This document shows, one piece after another, positions 63,263 through 64,000 of a stretch of 64,000 bases of DNA. Positions within the stretch are counted from its first letter, which is position 1. Every line of letters begins with the position of its first letter. Made by a program: the position numbers and the translations under genes. This stretch comes from JACKII01 sp963807085 (GTDB taxonomy: Bacteria; Pseudomonadota; Alphaproteobacteria; Bin95), in contig CAWEBB010000032.1 in the NCBI GenBank assembly GCA_963807085.1, positions 186,001 through 250,000 of the forward strand. Reading direction: 5' to 3'. Under the pieces are notes generated by a model. It was given only the letters and a program-made list of their open reading frames with translations. It was not told the origin of the DNA and made no database searches.

Positions 63263-64000
63263 ATGATAAAGATGGGGTTAATATTGGGTGTATCGGCTGT
63301 GATGTTCACCGCTACGGTAGCCAATGCCCAAATTCTATACGCGCAATCCGATCGCGAACTGGCATTGGCACTTAGTAGTGCGCAGGGTGGCGAAACGATC
63401 GAGGTGGCGCCGGGGAACTATGGCCGGATTTGGATTATTGGCGGCAAATACAGCCAGGTCGTCGTGGGCAATACCCGCATTCGAACGACTACGTCAAACC
63501 TGCAGTCTGACGTCACGATTAAATCGCAATCGCTGAGCAACAAGGCAACCATTAAAAATATTGATATTCGGGGCTCAGACCGTTGGGCGTTTTCGGATGT
63601 CGACATCCGGCCGGGGTCTCAAGGCAAGTCTTTTTTCGCTGTAAAGTTTAACGGTAATGGCAATTCACTATCGAATTCATCGATTAGCTTCGGCGATTCA
63701 ACTAATTGGAGCAGACAAAATTGGAATAAAAACGCCGGACGTGGCGTATGGCTGAGAGGGGCAGACCAGACCGTCCAGAACACTCACTTTCAGAGCGTCA
63801 ACATGGGAGTGACCGTGGACCACAACGCCCCGAACGCTAGGATCATCAATAATACGATCGATGGGTTGTCCGGCGACGGCTTTCGGGCGCTTGGCGATCA
63901 CGGCCTGTATCAGAATAATCTGATTAAAAATTTCAAGGATGTTAACGGCAATCACGATGACTGCTTGCAAAGCTTCTCCAAGAAAAACGGGAGAGTCGGC
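63263..64000 (+). CDS. Secreted right-handed parallel beta-helix protein, 5' part
   Basis: The frame from ATG at 63263 (AAGGTGGTGG upstream) is open to the window end (246 codons shown), so it continues beyond. Signal peptide MIKMGLILGVSAVMFTATVANAQ, then repetitive strands: GETIEVAPGNYGRIWIIGG, NNTIDGLSGDGFRALGDHGL and YQNNLIKNFKDVNGNHDDCLQ, typical of pectate-lyase/NosD-like parallel beta-helix proteins acting on polysaccharides. The DNA is noticeably lower in GC than the rest of the window, suggesting transfer. Function (lyase, epimerase or adhesin) is not fixed. Confidence 0.8.
   Translation, partial: MIKMGLILGVSAVMFTATVANAQILYAQSDRELALALSSAQGGETIEVAPGNYGRIWIIGGKYSQVVVGNTRIRTTTSNLQSDVTIKSQSLSNKATIKNIDIRGSDRWAFSDVDIRPGSQGKSFFAVKFNGNGNSLSNSSISFGDSTNWSRQNWNKNAGRGVWLRGADQTVQNTHFQSVNMGVTVDHNAPNARIINNTIDGLSGDGFRALGDHGLYQNNLIKNFKDVNGNHDDCLQSFSKKNGRVG

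Overview
The window is about 64 kb of high-GC DNA from an alphaproteobacterium, probably a Rhodospirillales-like, environmental (perhaps marine) organism. This rests on the suf operon layout (Rrf2 regulator-sufB-C-D-S-sufT-like-sufA), the many TRAP transporters and TauD/PhyH dioxygenases, an MntR-type DtxR regulator, a VPLPA-CTERM protein and two alphaproteobacterial-looking tRNAs. Genus is not determinable from the sequence alone. No rRNA, CRISPR array, intact prophage or IS element was seen.

Layout. 1-1.6 kb: end of a TRAP transporter operon. 1.7-8.4 kb, mostly minus strand: acyl-CoA dehydrogenase, a small membrane protein with cytidine deaminase, FtsH, a cyclic-2,3-diphosphoglycerate-synthetase-like P-loop protein and an F420/LLM-type oxidoreductase. 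8.6-22 kb: tRNA-Gly, an outer-membrane-type protein, a TauD dioxygenase, YqaE and DUF4112 membrane proteins, N-formylglutamate amidohydrolase, ribosomal protein L31, long-chain acyl-CoA ligase, oligoendopeptidase F, GIY-YIG protein, ABC1 kinase, VPLPA-CTERM protein, an orphan terminase small subunit, a NUDIX CoA pyrophosphatase and a PhyH dioxygenase. 21-25 kb: MFS transporter and mntR behind a perfect 22-bp palindrome, then a CPA1 antiporter with a cyclic-nucleotide-binding domain. 25-31.7 kb: assorted catabolic enzymes, methyltransferase, MBL hydrolase, DUF4169 and tRNA-Gln. 32-38.3 kb: complete suf Fe-S assembly operon. 38.4-51.3 kb: mixed metabolism with panB, several SDRs, a lactonase-like SMP-30 protein, a Baeyer-Villiger-type monooxygenase broken by many frameshifts, another TauD protein, a ketopantoate-reductase-like protein and a rhodanese. 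51.5-54.6 kb: a complete TRAP system with a strong terminator. 54.6-64 kb: small envelope proteins, two SDRs, a YrhK-like membrane protein, SulP transporter with STAS domain, Asp/Glu racemase, methyltransferase, GFA protein, DUF4242 protein and, running off the end, a secreted parallel beta-helix protein.

Working together: the suf genes form one tightly packed autoregulated unit; mntR and the MFS gene overlap and probably share metal control; the DctPQM genes form one transporter; the 41.6-47.2 kb SDR/lactonase/monooxygenase group could form an alcohol-ketone-lactone-hydroxyacid route (inference). 

Quality note: four genes carry frameshifts (an Ldh-family dehydrogenase, a zinc alcohol dehydrogenase, a PNPOx-like protein, and the monooxygenase with over a dozen). 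In the single-shift cases the codons remain conserved on both sides, which fits either recent decay or residual indel errors in the assembly. A short hairpin-like dispersed repeat related to CCTGAGCCTGTCGAAGGG occurs at least four times, once inside the suf operon.
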